A DNA stretch of 64,000 nt from Chrysomallon squamiferum (GCA_012295275.1 CM022677.1:14575594-14639593), one strand, 5' to 3'. Counted from the stretch's first letter, positions 22,745 through 35,077 are shown. Notes: a model not told the origin generated them from the sequence alone. Program-made: numbers and translations.

Positions 22745-23330
22745 CTATCTATGTTTCAATGTGTGTGTGAGTGTGTATGTACTTGTGTAAGTCTGTATAC
22801 ATGCGTATTTGAGTGTATGTATTTTTATATGTATTTATGCATGTGTATTTGTGTGTGTTTATATTATGTGCATTTGAGTGTGCATATATTTGTGTAAGTC
22901 TGTATCTGCATGTATCTGTGTGCTTATTATGTGTGCATGACTATGTATGTATTTCTGCATGTTTGCATGTATTTGTATCTGTGTATGTTTGTATTGTATG
23001 GTTAAGTATCTATGTATGTTTGTATGTCTGTATGTATGTGTGGAAGTGTTTGTATTATGTGTGTAAGAGTATCAATGTATTTGTGTATCTGTGTGTTTGT
23101 ATTTTGTGTGTGTTGTATGAATGAATTTGTTTATTTAGTCAAATTATCTAGTGATCATGAATATGTTTCTGAATGTGTGTGTATGTGTATCTTTTAGAAT
23201 GTTTGTATAGATATATGTGTCTGTATTAGTGTATGTATGTATAAGTATGGATTATGTATACTTATATCTAATTATGTGTGTATGAATACATGTGTTTGTA
23301 GTACTGTGTGTAAGTTTGGATGTAATCAAT
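22745..23330. repeat. Degenerate TGTATGTGTTTGTG-rich block
   Basis: Nearly 600 bp of plus-strand T/G-rich words (TGTATGTA, TTTGTGTG) with no fixed period. It opens overlapping Cys/Val/Tyr-rich frames, which I treat as artefacts. Confidence 0.85.
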
Positions 23331-23617
23331 GCCAAATAAATTATTGGTTCTGAAAACATTATCTGAACACCAAAAACAAAAACAAATCTGAAAATAAATA
23401 ACGTATCTACTATGTGTGTTTTATGTTGTTTTTTTACCTGCTGAAATTAAATAGCAACAGAAATTGAATAAAATACCTATCTATATTTAATTATTTTAAA
23501 TTTGTTTTTGTTTTTTAAATAATTAGTTACTAATTTAAAATCAAACACTCACATTAAAATAGAAAAATAAACATATTCCATAAACATACACAATTAAAAA
23601 AAAAACATAATTCATCA

Positions 23618-23890
23618 TAAACTAATACACACATATGTGCATACACCTGCACACATAGGCATACCTATAAAAAAATCCATACAAACACAGATACAAACAT
23701 ACACACTCACACAGAAACACATACACACACAGAAACTCAGACTTGCATATATATAGACACACATACACCATACAAATACAGACACATTCACACACACAAA
23801 CATACAAACTTAATACACTCACACACATATAAATACACATATACACAGATCCATACATTCAATTACATACATATATATATATATATATAT
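23618..23890. repeat. Degenerate CACATACA-rich block, complementary in composition to the preceding one
   Basis: CA-rich words on plus (ACACACATACA, CACAGAAACAC) ending in a pure TA run at 23871-23890. It faces the TG-rich block about 290 bp to the left, so the two can pair imperfectly. Confidence 0.85.
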
Positions 23891-24000
23891 AACATAAAAA
23901 CTAACTCTTACACATCCTATAAAGATAATTATGTAGAAACAGAATGACACACAGTGCTATAAAGAAATAAGAGGTATATAAAAATATCACTTGTTTGTAG

Positions 24001-24225
24001 GTAAAAAGATGATGGAGGTAGAGCAGGTGCCTGTGATAGAAGTAGAAAACACCAGTAACACATCAGTGAAAACACAGTTCAGTCAGAAACTAGCTTAAAT
24101 AAGAAGACAACAGCAGCAAAAAGTGGTGATGAAACAACTACAGCAACAACAGCAGAGGTGAAGAAAACAGAATCAAGCACATTTCTGAAAATAAGAGAGA
24201 AGACAAAAGTAAACTATGACAAATA
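24001..24225 (+). CDS. Weak candidate exon, Thr/Glu/Lys-rich
   Basis: After CTTGTTTGTAG, one frame reads KKMMEVEQVPVIEVENTSNT and stops at 24096. A second frame then reads TTAAKSGDETTTATTAEVKK up to TAA near 24223. The Thr/Ser/Glu bias resembles the candidate exon at 5.5 kb. With two frames and no clear donor it is either a broken exon or chance. Product unknown. Confidence 0.2.
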
Positions 24226-24400
24226 AACAATCATAATAATAATTATAATAATAATCATAATAATAATTATAATAATAATCATAATAATAATAATTATTAT
24301 TACTAACATAGTATTAATATTAATATTAATAACAATAATATAATAATAACAATAAATAACAACAATAACAATAACAACAATAATTAATAAATAAAGAAAT
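24226..24400. repeat. (ATA/AAT)n and (AAC/AAT)n degenerate microsatellite
   Basis: Alternating TAATAATTATAATAATAATC units, then AACAATAAC words. Confidence 0.9.
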
Positions 24401-26700
24401 AAAGAAATAAAGTTCTCTATAACTTGTCTGCTGATGTATTTCATAATCTTAGACTTGCTGTTTTTGTAAAAACAATAATATTGTTGTTGTGATGTTATGT
24501 TTTGATTTCATCATGTGGTTTTAAATGCAGAGAAAAGGGGAAAATAAAAAATAATTAAGGTGACAGCTATTTTCATAATAAATATATTTTGGTACTTTAT
24601 TAAATAAGAATTTAAACTGTTTTCACTTAAACAGTAATATCCATTTCAAGATGTTGCATTTTGATTTTGTCATCTTTCTCAAAGAAATGTAAAAATGACA
24701 TGTCTGATCAAAGGATATCACTACTTTCATGTAAAATTTATTTGCATAATTTATCAGTTTGAAATAAGTCTTAAGAAACCATCAGTAACCATCCATGTAT
24801 GATCAATGCATCTCACTACTTACCTACACATCAATGTCTATATAACTACCTTACATATCTATTTTTCTGTATGTCTTTCTATAAACTCACTTAAATATAT
24901 GTCTAGAACTAAAAATATAGAATAAAACATTCTTACACATACATATAATGTTACAATATGTCAAACTAGTCATTTAGCCTAAGCCAAAACCATCAGAAAT
25001 TAGGCCTAATGACTAAAATTTCCAGGTGTTTGGCCAAATGACTAAAATTTCCAGGAATTAGGCCGAATGACTGGATTTTCCATTTATTTCACATTCTGCC
25101 TGATAGTAATTCAGACAATCAGTCAAGCAGGTTTAATGCTTTGCAACATCATTAGTGGTTCAATTCAATTCTTTATTATTCTAAGCTTTACAGCTTATTA
25201 ATATAAAATGTCAATAATAAGAAGAAAAAAAAGAAGAAAAAAAAAAGAATTACAAATAGTGACAGTATGATAAAAAAAGAAAAATCCTTTGGAGAATATT
25301 AACAGCAGATAAATTAGGAGTGGCTGTGAATTTAATGTCTATATGTTACAGTCAATATCTCAAACTAGTCATTTGCCCTACTGGTTGAAATGTTTAGCAT
25401 ACCACCCACAGAAATCAGGGTTTTGTCCTAATGAGTACAGTAAAAGTTTAACCTTTACACTCTTCTTTTCAGTATCAGTCTGTGATGTAGATAACACATC
25501 TCCTTAATTTCAGGTCTTCTCACTTCTTCCTTTTTAACAGAAAAAAACACAAAAAAACCCATTAATGTTCACATCTCATTATGCACTGAGCTCTTTATAA
25601 AGTAAAAACTGAAATTTAATGTGCTGCTTCCAAAAAATTTGAAAAAGAAGCAAGAACAATATAAAAAAAACAAATAATAATAATAATAATAATAATAAAA
25701 ATAAAAATTCAGTATATGTCACTGTGAAAAATGAATATTTTACTTAATTTACTGTTTCACTGCTGATTATAAAATATGGGTTTATTTTATATGTTTCATG
25801 TTTTCTGAGGAAAATGCATCTTCTTCATGCTTCTTGTAGCATCATACATTTAAAAAAAAATTAGTTTTCATTGTCTTTGTGAAACAAAATCAATATTTTT
25901 ATATTTTCTATTACTGATAATGAAAAATGTATAGACTGTTCAGTGTTAATAATAAATAAATAACAAAACAATATATATTTTTTAAATTCTTATTTAGTAT
26001 AATTTCTATTGTTTAAGAAAATGAAAACTGATATAAACATTACAATCTAAGACTTGCCTAGTTCCATACCGGAGAGTTCCGTATCGTTACTTTGTTTGAT
26101 GTCTGCCTTGAAGTCATAAACATTATTAATAAGTGAACATTTCTTATCAGTGAATTCAATATTATCTGTTCTTGTTCAACAGATTAAAATGTTTTTGTTT
26201 TTTTATGTTTTTAGCAGACACAAAGCCACGTGCAAGTTGGAAACGTGTCTCAATTACGACATTAGTTTCACATCATCCAAAAGAAAAAAGACTACTGTGA
26301 ATAAAAAAACAACAAAAAAAACAACATAACTATTGAGAGGTAATGAGGATCAGATCACAGCTACCTATACTGCAGACTTAGAAACACCAAGACAACATTT
26401 TTCTAAACCACTCATATTTCCATTTTTAATGACCTCTTTGAGAAGATCACCAGGATTTCAGAGGTAGTCCAGAAAATCAAGAATTTCAGCTGCCTGACTT
26501 TTGTGTTACTGCAGCTGAAAAACAGAATTAAAATATTAAGAATAATAAAAAAATAATTTGTAATAACATGAAGATATTTTTAAAACAGTGTTTAATCTGG
26601 CAAATGCTGTCCTAGATTCCAGTGGGAAAATGGATTCTCAAATAGGAAACTAATTTAATCCTAGGATTAAAGTACTTATACAGTTACAAAGATTTCCAGT
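24400..26700. other. Mostly non-coding AT-rich stretch
   Basis: No supported gene. The only structure noted is the 29-bp repeat at 25.0 kb and an AAT microsatellite at 25672-25697. Confidence 0.5.
25000..25083 (+). repeat. 29-bp tandem repeat, three units
   Basis: AATGACTAAAATTTCCAGG begins at 25008 and 25037, and a variant begins at 25066, giving a 29-bp period. Each is preceded by a GGCC-containing word. A related single piece, CAAACTAGTCATTTGCCCTA, lies at about 25360 and echoes 24962. Confidence 0.85.
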
Positions 26701-27485
26701 GTTGTTGTTTTTCTGCTCTGAAAATCTGACAAATTGGACAAATGTCTGAAGATGTTATGAGTCAATGTGAGATACAGCAAAGATTCTGAGTATTTCAAAG
26801 TCCACACTGCAACACTGTGTGACAAAGTCGAAAAATATATCTGCATGTGTATGAGTGTGTGTGTGTGTGTGTGTATTGTTGTGTGTAGATGTGTGTGTAC
26901 CCCTTTCTTGATCAATATTGTTCTGAACGCATTTGTTATTGTCTTTCATGTTTGTTATTATTACTTTTCATTTTCTTCTTCTTATTGTTATCGTCATTAT
27001 CATCATCATCATCATCTTTATTATTATTATTATTATTTCACGTTACAGGTGAAATTTTGTTTCTTTCTTTATGTGATGAACGACACTCCAGAACAAAACT
27101 AAATAAAGCAGAAAATATGTGAAATTACAGATATGTGTGTGTTGTTGTTGTTTTAACTATGCTAACAGTAGAATCAGGTTAGAAAATTTAGCAGCTATTG
27201 AAAAGCCAACAGAAATGTAGAGACTTTTAGGTAGACTGATATATATATATATTTGATTCGAGTATTTGCGCAAGAAACTGTGGGAATATGTGTTTATGAG
27301 TTAGATAGAAAGAATGGCTATATCATGTGTGGTTTTGTGTGTGTTTTCTCTGTGTTTTTGAGAGTGCATATGTATTGTAGATACATAGGTAGACAGAGAC
27401 AGAAAGATAGAAAGATATGTGTCAATGTAAAAGATGTAGTGTGTAAATGTGTATGGCTTTGTAATATTATGTGTCTGTGTGTTAG
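26700..27485. other. Low-complexity stretch with TG and ATC/ATT microsatellites
   Basis: TG words at 26843-26900, CAT/TAT repeats at 26990-27040, and T/G-rich DNA at 27290-27480. The ORFs here are short and compositionally biased. Confidence 0.5.
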
Positions 27486-28557
27486 AGAGAATGTGGATAC
27501 ATAGGGTACTGCTACTTTTTCCTATTTTGAATACAGTGGCATTAATTTGAAAGACCTTTCTATATATGCACTCCAGCTTTCACATTTGCAGACATAGCTT
27601 ATCTAACAAATATAAACACATTCTCATTCATACATCACCTCTCTCTAACACTCCCAAAAATAGTTACTCAGTATAAACTCTATTCAGTATATACTTACAC
27701 CTATACACATACCTGTCTCCGTCTAACTAAATCCACCCACAAATCTATATCTAATCTATCTAAAATAAATAAACAGTATAAACATAATCTTGTTCACACT
27801 TATTTATTGACCATCATTTCTCTGTTTAATAAATGTATACATTATATAAATATATATACACGCACCTATCTCGCATATCTGTCTCTCATCTTTCAAACTT
27901 GTCTATCTATCTATCTCTATATATAACTATCTTTATATCTATTTCTATCTCTGTATCTATATATAGATATATAATTATCTCTATTAATCTTTCTCATTCA
28001 CTGAAAAATCCTACACACCAGGCATACTTCTCAGTTTCATACAGAGGTCAATACCTGTTCTCTCTCTGTAACACACAAACACATATAACCACACCTACAT
28101 ATCAGTCTCTCTCTCTCTCTCAATAGATCTTTCTTTTTAACATACATAGTCAAATATAAACATACTCTCATTTACACATTCATTTATATACCAATCCTCT
28201 AAATACATAACAATATATTCATAGACATATACTCATTATAGTAGTTTGTAAATATCCATCTATCTGAGTCATCCATATACATACATAAACCCACATTCAT
28301 TCACTCATCTCTCTATCAGTCATCTGACTATCTCAAAAGTCCACAAAAAGCACACTATCTTTAACCCACATTTATATACCCATTCTCTTTAACACACAAA
28401 CACATAATTATGCTCATATTTATAAAGACTCATACATATACATATCAGTTTGACCATCTATCTATAATTATGGTCTACCTATCTCTCTATGCATCATCTA
28501 GCAATCCATCTATCTAACTGTTTATCTATCAATCTATCTCACCCTATCTCAAAATTA

Positions 28558-28559
28558 GT

Positions 28560-28587
<28 letters not shown>
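28558..28587. repeat. (CA)n microsatellite
   Basis: A pure ACAC run of about 30 bp. Confidence 0.95.
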
Positions 28588-28591
<4 letters not shown>

Positions 28592-29322
28592 CGTATATAC
28601 TCTCTCTAGTTACCCCCCTTTCAAAATGCATTATTTAAATACTTTTTCTTACGCAAACTCACAATCCTCCTTTAACACTGCCATATAGCGATACTCTCTA
28701 GCAAACATACAAACACATCAAGACCTCTACACTTCCCTATCCACCTCTCTCTGTCTGTCTTTGTATCGCTATTCAAATGTTTGTCTACCTACCTATGAGA
28801 GTGAGATCTGAAAACCACTGTCTTTGACCAAGTATTTAAAAATAATACAAAATCTGACGTACACTTGAAAATAATTCATATAAGAAATGTCAGGCATTTT
28901 AGTTAAATAACTAAATGATAAGTTCTGCAATTTATTAGTTTATTGATTGTTTGAGATAAATGACTTACGATATAAGGATTTCAAACAGTTTACAACAAAA
29001 ATTATGTTACAAAGTTCCCATCCATAACTTAAGATTTAAAAAAATTAAAATAGGAAAATCATTGTTTGCATACATGATAGTACATGTTTCAGAAGTTGAA
29101 TGCTTTTTGTTTTAACGAAAAAGAGTGAAAACTTAATACTTATAAATACCATCTCTAATGGATTGAAAATGGAAATAAATATAAAAATAAAAATGTATTA
29201 TGGTTTCAAGTGTCGTTTTACAACTACGTACTCAGAGCTGACCGCTATGGAGAATTAAAAGTGTAACGTGTCCACATTATGGTACCTAATGAGAATATTA
29301 ATCCACCAGTGTCAGTTAAAAT

Positions 29323-29396
29323 TTTTTTTTTTTTTAAATTTTTTTTCAGTTATTTAATTTTATTCTAATATTTTTTTTTTTTTTTTTTTTCTTTAT

Positions 29397-29441
<45 letters not shown>

Positions 29442-29476
29442 TTATTAATATTTTTTTTATTATTTTTTTTTTTTTC
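29323..29476. repeat. Poly(T)-rich tract
   Basis: Over 150 bp of almost only T with a few A and one C. The matching site of the right arm (about 57.97 kb) has an AAT microsatellite instead. Confidence 0.95.
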
Positions 29477-30617
29477 GCTGGTGACATCTAATAATATCTG
29501 AAAAAATGCATAATACGAAATCGATACGAGATGGTACATTAGGTCAACGGTACAAACTAAAACAACAACAAAAAATGTTTCTACCTTTACAACAATTACT
29601 TCTCAGTAGTAGACATCTATGTACCAGAGGCATTGGTTATTTGACATACTTCCACAAATTAATTTTAATAAACCAAATAGGATTGACTGCATTATAAAGG
29701 ACTATAGGTTTAAAAGTGTATAAACACTGATCGGACTTCGATGTTGCCATATTGCATTTCGATCGGAAGTTTCCGTGAGCTCTCGGAAGTTTTAAACTTC
29801 CAAATTCAATTATTTTACGTCTCTTTTCTGAACCTTCTATGATTTAACTGATAAGGATGGTTGTTCATATTACAAAGCCCGTGATCTCCTGCGTCTTTCT
29901 TACTTGTTCAACCAAAATAAATAAAATAAAGAAATAAAACTGATTGAAAAACATTAAATGAAATAGGCATTTTACAATAATTCAATAAATAATAATAACA
30001 CATTAAATAAATAAAAAATATAGGAAACTGGTTATTTAAAAGACAAAGAAAACGCAGGGAATGTTAATAAGCTGGTTCTGTCTGCTACAAAACATTATAC
30101 AGAATTAGTTATTTTCATCTTAAAGCAGCAACTCTAATTTACCGTCACCTCACATATGCGAGGAATAATCTATTTCAGAAGTTCCCGGTCTAAGGGAAAG
30201 AACTCTATTTAACACTATTTTGGTAAATATACAAAAAAGACTGAGTGTCGAACAACGCACTCTCTCTCACACACACAAGAAAGATTACTAGTGGCATCTT
30301 AAGTCTCCTGAATGTGTTTCATTCACTGAATTTACTAACTTCACTAAAATGATTTTATTTAAACCTACATATTATTATTTTTATTTCTGTTTAATGTAAT
30401 TGTTTCTTTATAATAAATATATCACTGAAATAACATTTTATTTCCTTTCTTAATCTTTTCTTTATCCCTTGTTTGAGTATTTTTTCTTTATTATTATTAA
30501 TTTTTTTAAATCATTTTAAGTAGTATTATTGCAATTATTGTTGTTGTTTTTATCATTAATGTCGTTATGTCAGATATTGACTTGTCGTCATTATATAGAA
30601 ACAATTATCAACAGATA

Positions 30618-30619
<2 letters not shown>

Positions 30620-30652
<33 letters not shown>

Positions 30653-30667
30653 TCACACACACACATA
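30620..30667. repeat. (CA)n microsatellite
   Basis: ACAC run with one CGCACT interruption. The right arm has a short GT run at the matching place (56757-56770). Confidence 0.95.
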
Positions 30668-31115
30668 TACACACAGAGAGAAAAGAAAGAGTTTGATATA
30701 CCTGTTTGCCTTAGAGGATACGTTGTTAAGTTGATATAACTGAGATGGTGTTTACATATGTAGTTAAGTAATAAGCCGATATATTTAATAGGCAAATGAA
30801 CTTGTAAGAAAATGTTTGTACAAGCGTTATAATATAATATCACATTAACCTCGCTTTTCACATCTTTTCTTTTATTGGTCACTCAGTTCAGTTTTGGCTT
30901 TTTATTTCTATATCTGTCTGTCTGTCCGTCTGTCTACCTGTCTACCTCACAGATTGTAGAGATGTGCACAGTGGTCGCTGTAATTATAACTTCAGTAATT
31001 TAGTAATAAACACTGTAGAAAACATTGATAATAAAGCAGCGATGATATAGTATGTCACAAAGTTTTCTTGTTCAGGTAAAGTGTATCTCCGTTTTCACCA
31101 TTCTTCTCACGTTTT

Positions 31116-31116
31116 C

Positions 31117-31152
<36 letters not shown>

Positions 31153-31190
31153 AATAATAATATAATAATAATAATAAAATAAAAAAAAAA
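31116..31190. repeat. (CAA)n then (TAA)n and poly(A)
   Basis: About twelve AAC units followed by ATA units and an A run. Confidence 0.95.
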
Positions 31191-31559
31191 AAAAACAAAA
31201 AACATTAAGCTTATCCAGCAGAGTAGTTTATATTCACTTCAACATGTTCACCTTTTCCTGTATAGTTTATTTTATTTTTAAAAAAGGATTCAAAATTGTC
31301 TCCGCCTTAGAAATTTGTTTTACATCGTAGTGTAAAACTAATGACGTAATCGAGACTCGCGTGACACGTTTACTATTGAATAAAAAATGACAATTTTAAA
31401 TAAGAACTATTCACTTATATATATTATACAAAACCAAAGCAGATGTCACACGAAGAAACCCAGAGTGATCGTGACTGTCCGAGATTTATAGTGTATAATG
31501 TCATTGTTTTTACTCAAGCGACAAATCGAAAAAGAAATAAAATAATAAATAAATGTTTT

Positions 31560-31817
31560 AAGCAAAATGGGAATTTTTCAATAATTAATTAAGTAATAAT
31601 AATAAATCAAATAAAGCAACAAATAATGAAAACTGGCTCTTTATTAACTGTTGAATTTAATTTATCGTATTAGAATATTTTGCTCTAAAACATTTATAGA
31701 ATTAGCCGATTTCATCTAAATGTAGTAAACCGAATTTAGCTTCATATTGCGAATGCGTTAATGGTCTAAGGGAAATAACTCTGTTTAACGTATTTGTAAA
31801 TAGATAAAAAAGACTGA

Positions 31818-31830
<13 letters not shown>
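31560..31830 (+). repeat. Local tandem duplicate of 29.95-30.25 kb
   Basis: GGTCTAAGGGAAATAACTCT, TTTGTAAATAGATAAAAAAG and GACTGAGT echo GGTCTAAGGGAAAGAACTCT and AAAAAAGACTGAGT at 30190-30245, and upstream words (AACTGG.T.TTTA) match as well. The segment is a second, more diverged copy 1.6 kb downstream. Confidence 0.75.

Positions 31831-31892
<62 letters not shown>
31819..31892. repeat. (GA)n microsatellite
   Basis: A pure GA run of about 72 bp. Confidence 0.97.
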
Positions 31893-31952
31893 ATGATGTT
31901 CATTCTATTGCTTTTAATGTTTGTTTTAATAAACTCAAACAAGATGTGTAAT

Positions 31953-31954
31953 AA

Positions 31955-31993
<39 letters not shown>

Positions 31994-31994
31994 T
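31953..31994. repeat. (GT)n(TA)n microsatellite
   Basis: GT units passing into TA units. Confidence 0.95.
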
Positions 31995-32093
31995 TATAAT
32001 GATTATGTCAGATTATCTTCTACTGGTTGACAGACAACAAAAACAGCTTTTGATCAATATATACATAATAAAAATAAAAACACATAAAGACTG

Positions 32094-32129
<36 letters not shown>

Positions 32130-32769
32130 TGTTTTAAATTATATGAATTATAACAATTTCAGCATGGTTTTCCATTTATTGTTTTTAGATAAGATGCAAT
32201 GGGTTTGATTTTGTAGATGTCAGGATTTAAAACAGTTGAGAACAAATATTCTATTAAAAATATGGTTGGGAAAGAATGCAACAGGAAAGAAAGAAACGGA
32301 AAAAAGTAACAGAAAAAAAAAATAAAGAAATATGAAAGAAAGAAACATTACACATTTTTACTAAAATTCCTATTTTAAATATGATAAAGGTATTTCAAAT
32401 GATTTTTTTTGCCAAACAATATTTTTAATGCTTCTTAAATACTCATCATAAATATGCAGCTCTTTCACCCATAAATTATCATTCGCCAATTGATAATCCA
32501 TATGTTTCACCATAAATATTATGTCAATCTATATCTCTACATCTCTCTAACATAAGTCAATTTCCCAATTAAGTTGCCCAATTGAGTTTTAATTTCATTG
32601 AGTCCTTGACCTATCCAATGGGTTCTTTAGATGTCTCAATTATCATTTTCTTGAAGAAACCATTTAAGAAGCTATTCTCCAATTGACCCATTCAAAGGGT
32701 AATCCCTTCTCTTTATGTCCTCAGATCTATCCCTTTATCTTATCCTCATATCTATCCCTTTACCTTATC

Positions 32770-33084
32770 TTCAGATCTGTCCCTGTATATGGCTTCCCAG
32801 ATGGCTTCCCACTTAATTACCTATGCTATGAATACAAAAGCTGTGAGGGAGCACCATTCCTGAGACTCATTAGTGCCATCGTTAGAACACATTCCACAAA
32901 CATATCAATAAAATTACTATGGAGTCAGAAAGGTGGATCAAAAATGTGTTATCATGGCCACATCTATACCAAGTTAGCTACTAGGATGAACAAGATTTGG
33001 TGGAAGTACTCCAAGAAAGTCAGTCTTGGTATGTATAAGGGTGCATATACTGTAGATGATTTTATTTATATTTTAAATTTCTGA
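32770..33084 (+). pseudogene. FLYWCH-type zinc-finger-like fragment
   Basis: The C-terminal half of the open frame at 32683-33084 reads LLWSQKGGSKMCYHGHIYTK and then WWKYSKKVSLGMYKGAYT. FLYWCH domains typically run F..SQKG...L...GY.Y....., then YW.C, C and H; they bind DNA and are common in MULE-type transposases and their host derivatives. The pattern of SQKGG, the glycine before the aromatic/Tyr pair, and WW at the right spacing fits, but the cysteine after the tryptophans and the later C/H ligands are not visible. It is diverged, or the match is partial. The N-terminal part of the frame comes from CTTTATCTTATCCTCA-like simple repeats, so the true start is not the first ATG. Confidence 0.4.
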
Positions 33085-33189
33085 AATGCAATGATGTGTT
33101 AATGAATTCGATTCAATTGGATGGGCAGGAAAATCTTGTATATTTCTTCAGATCACAGTAAAATATTATAGGATGGTTCTAAGGTTTGA

Positions 33190-33655
33190 ATATCAATATT
33201 TCCGAATGACTTCATATTCTGGTATTAATGAGTTCTTTACCAGATGTGTGGCTGGCAGAAGATATGTTGGTCATTCATCACCTGATGACGCTGAGATCTC
33301 AGACACCAAGTGTCGCACGCCATGGACAAGCTGCCAACTCACTGAAAAGCAGGATCTTCGCAACTCACAGCCGAGATCAGACAGAAGGCATGCCTACCTA
33401 CAATCAGGAGAACACTGGCGCAGTTTACGCAAGCAAAACAAGACTCCTCCAGTACCCAGCACCTCTCTGGGTTCATCATGGATGGCAGAAGACCGTTCTA
33501 CCCATGGCCATTCCAGCTCAGTTCTGGACCCAGGCTTTAACAGGATCATGCCTTTAGTACAGAACTGGGACTCAGGCGCCTGGCTCTGCGACTGCCTATT
33601 CATGGATGACAATCTCCATGGCTCCAGCTCAGTTCTCCCAGGTTTATGTGCTTAC
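33190..33655 (+). other. GC-richer block with several overlapping open frames
   Basis: Base composition rises clearly above its surroundings, and three frames (two plus, one minus) are open for 70-210 codons at once. I do not recognise any peptide. Frames on both strands together suggest composition rather than coding. The block runs into CCCTAA-like repeats, so it may be the body of a repeat element. Confidence 0.35.
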
Positions 33656-33663
33656 GGTCGTGG

Positions 33664-33880
33664 TGTAATCCTAACTCTAATTCTAACACTAATCCTAACC
33701 CTAACCCTAGCTCAACTTCTAAATCTAATCCTACCCAAGGCCACAACTTTGATTCTTACGTTAACGCTGCTGTTAATGACCGTAAAATTATTTTGCACAT
33801 TATCGTAACATTGATAATAAAATTTAAATAACCCTCATCCTAACCATAACCTACCTTAAACGTAACCCTAACGACGGGAC
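33664..33880 (+). repeat. Degenerate telomere-like CCCTAA repeats
   Basis: CTAACCCTAACCCTAG with flanking ATCCTAACTCTAATTCTAA words, then a second patch with CATCCTAACCATAACC and AACCCTAACG. This is an interstitial, decayed (TTAGGG)n-like array and not a chromosome end, since unrelated sequence continues on both sides. Confidence 0.7.
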
Positions 33881-33889
33881 TGAACTTAA

Positions 33890-34985
33890 GTCTGATGCTA
33901 ACACCATTTCTAACTGTGCTCTCAGCTTGAACTTACAGTGGCCTTCAAATGTATGGCCACGACGTCTAAATATCTCATCTTATTTTCCAAGCGTTCGATT
34001 ATATGATTTTTTATTTTATTTTATTATCATTTTTTATTCTGTCTCCCGTTCTTTTATTGTTTCGTTCTTTTCATTCAAATTATGTTTGTTTTGTTTTAAT
34101 TCTATCATAGTTCATAATTTCTATAATAGTTGTAGCTTTCTTTCACATTTTCTTTTGCATGTTTACTCGTTTATTCCTTTCATTCTCTCATCCGTGTTCC
34201 ACATCCCGCATTGTAATATTACTCTGTAGGGGAAGTGTACGTATATTGGACAGTTCTCAGCCTCTGATTGTTTGAAAGGTGTTTAGCCACAACTATGTGA
34301 TACCTCGATCGACATCATGATTGTTGTGATATTAAAGATAGCGGAAATCAGCTGACGAGAAAAAATAATAATAATAATAATAAAAAAAAGAAGAAAAAAA
34401 GAAAAAAAAGAAGGATAAATCTTATTTCAGCCATGTAAATTTAATTTTTAGTTATATTTTTGTTTTGTATTTGTGTAGTGGTATATAGATGCATATGTAG
34501 GATATTATATATTTCTAGGTTAGGACAAGTCTCTTCATATGGGGATCGAGGAAGTTCGCCTTCCGAAAAATTAGATGTGGTAAAACAAAATGTTCCTTTC
34601 GGTTCTGTTTCTTGGTAATTTAGTTCATAGAAATGGGTCAACCACCGCTAGGCTTCAGGCTAGACTAGTCTCGATAAACCACGATGTTTTGAACATTTTG
34701 TTTTTAATTAACGTTTTATGTTGATTATTTTTTTTTTTAATTTGGAAATATTTTACTGTCCAAATTATTCAATTTATTTTAGAATTTTGAAATATAATTT
34801 TAAAACCAAATGGATTCGGATGTTTTACCACGGAATCGTTTTTTCTTTTTCTTCATCTTTTTTTTTTATTATTATTATTATTATTACGACTTTAAATTTT
34901 TATTATTATTATTTTTAAAATCATTATTACTGTTTTTCATTTTCTTCTTAATATCATTATTAACATTTATTTATTTTTGATGTTT
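33890..34985. other. T-rich stretch with no supported gene
   Basis: Poly-T-like frames, an AAT microsatellite at 34363-34385 and AT homopolymers. The ORF at 33927-34229 is Phe/Ser-rich, typical of T-rich DNA. Confidence 0.45.
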
Positions 34986-34990
34986 GCCAG

Positions 34991-35077
34991 GCCAAATTAA
35001 ATTCATCGACGGCATGGATTTTGCAGAAAGCATTTGGAGAAAATGCTTTTAAAGAACATTTGTATGAAAAATGAGAT
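34991..35077 (+). pseudogene. WILQ/GEN exon, copy 3 (with stop)
   Basis: Acceptor TTTGATGTTTGCCAG, then 87 bp, then donor GTGAGTG. The frame reads AKLNSSTAWILQKAFGENAF, and then KEHLYEK is followed by TGA three bases before the donor. It matches 49046-49141 (DQLKSSLAWILQKV, with its own stop) and the shorter minus-strand copy at 8392-8449. The exon boundaries and the donor hexamer are conserved in all three, while stops fall in different places, so the exon was once functional. Family not recognised. Confidence 0.55.

Larger units (their letters stand above)
27490..31280 (+). repeat. Third duplication copy, flank part (inverse of 55.64-59.4 kb)
   Basis: The first 1.3 kb matches 2.48-3.81 kb directly. 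From 28.95 kb on it matches the right arm inverted: 29140-29330 with 58020-58200 (CAACTACGTACTCAG.GCTG, CCGCTATGGAG); 29490-29560 with 57880-57950; 29720-29830 with 57610-57730 (TTTCGATCGGAAGTTTCCGT); 30040-30250 with 57160-57350; 30560-30900 with 56490-56830; 31205-31255 with 55660-55730 (AAGCTTATCCAGCAG). The sum of paired coordinates stays near 87.4 kb, so this is one collinear event. Confidence 0.9.

Noticed and set aside
20773-23600. A parvovirus replication gene beside the capsid remnant
   Set aside because: I looked on both strands for a helicase P-loop or rolling-circle motif and found none.
33664-33880. A chromosome end
   Set aside because: The CCCTAA repeats are short, degenerate and followed by ordinary sequence on both sides.
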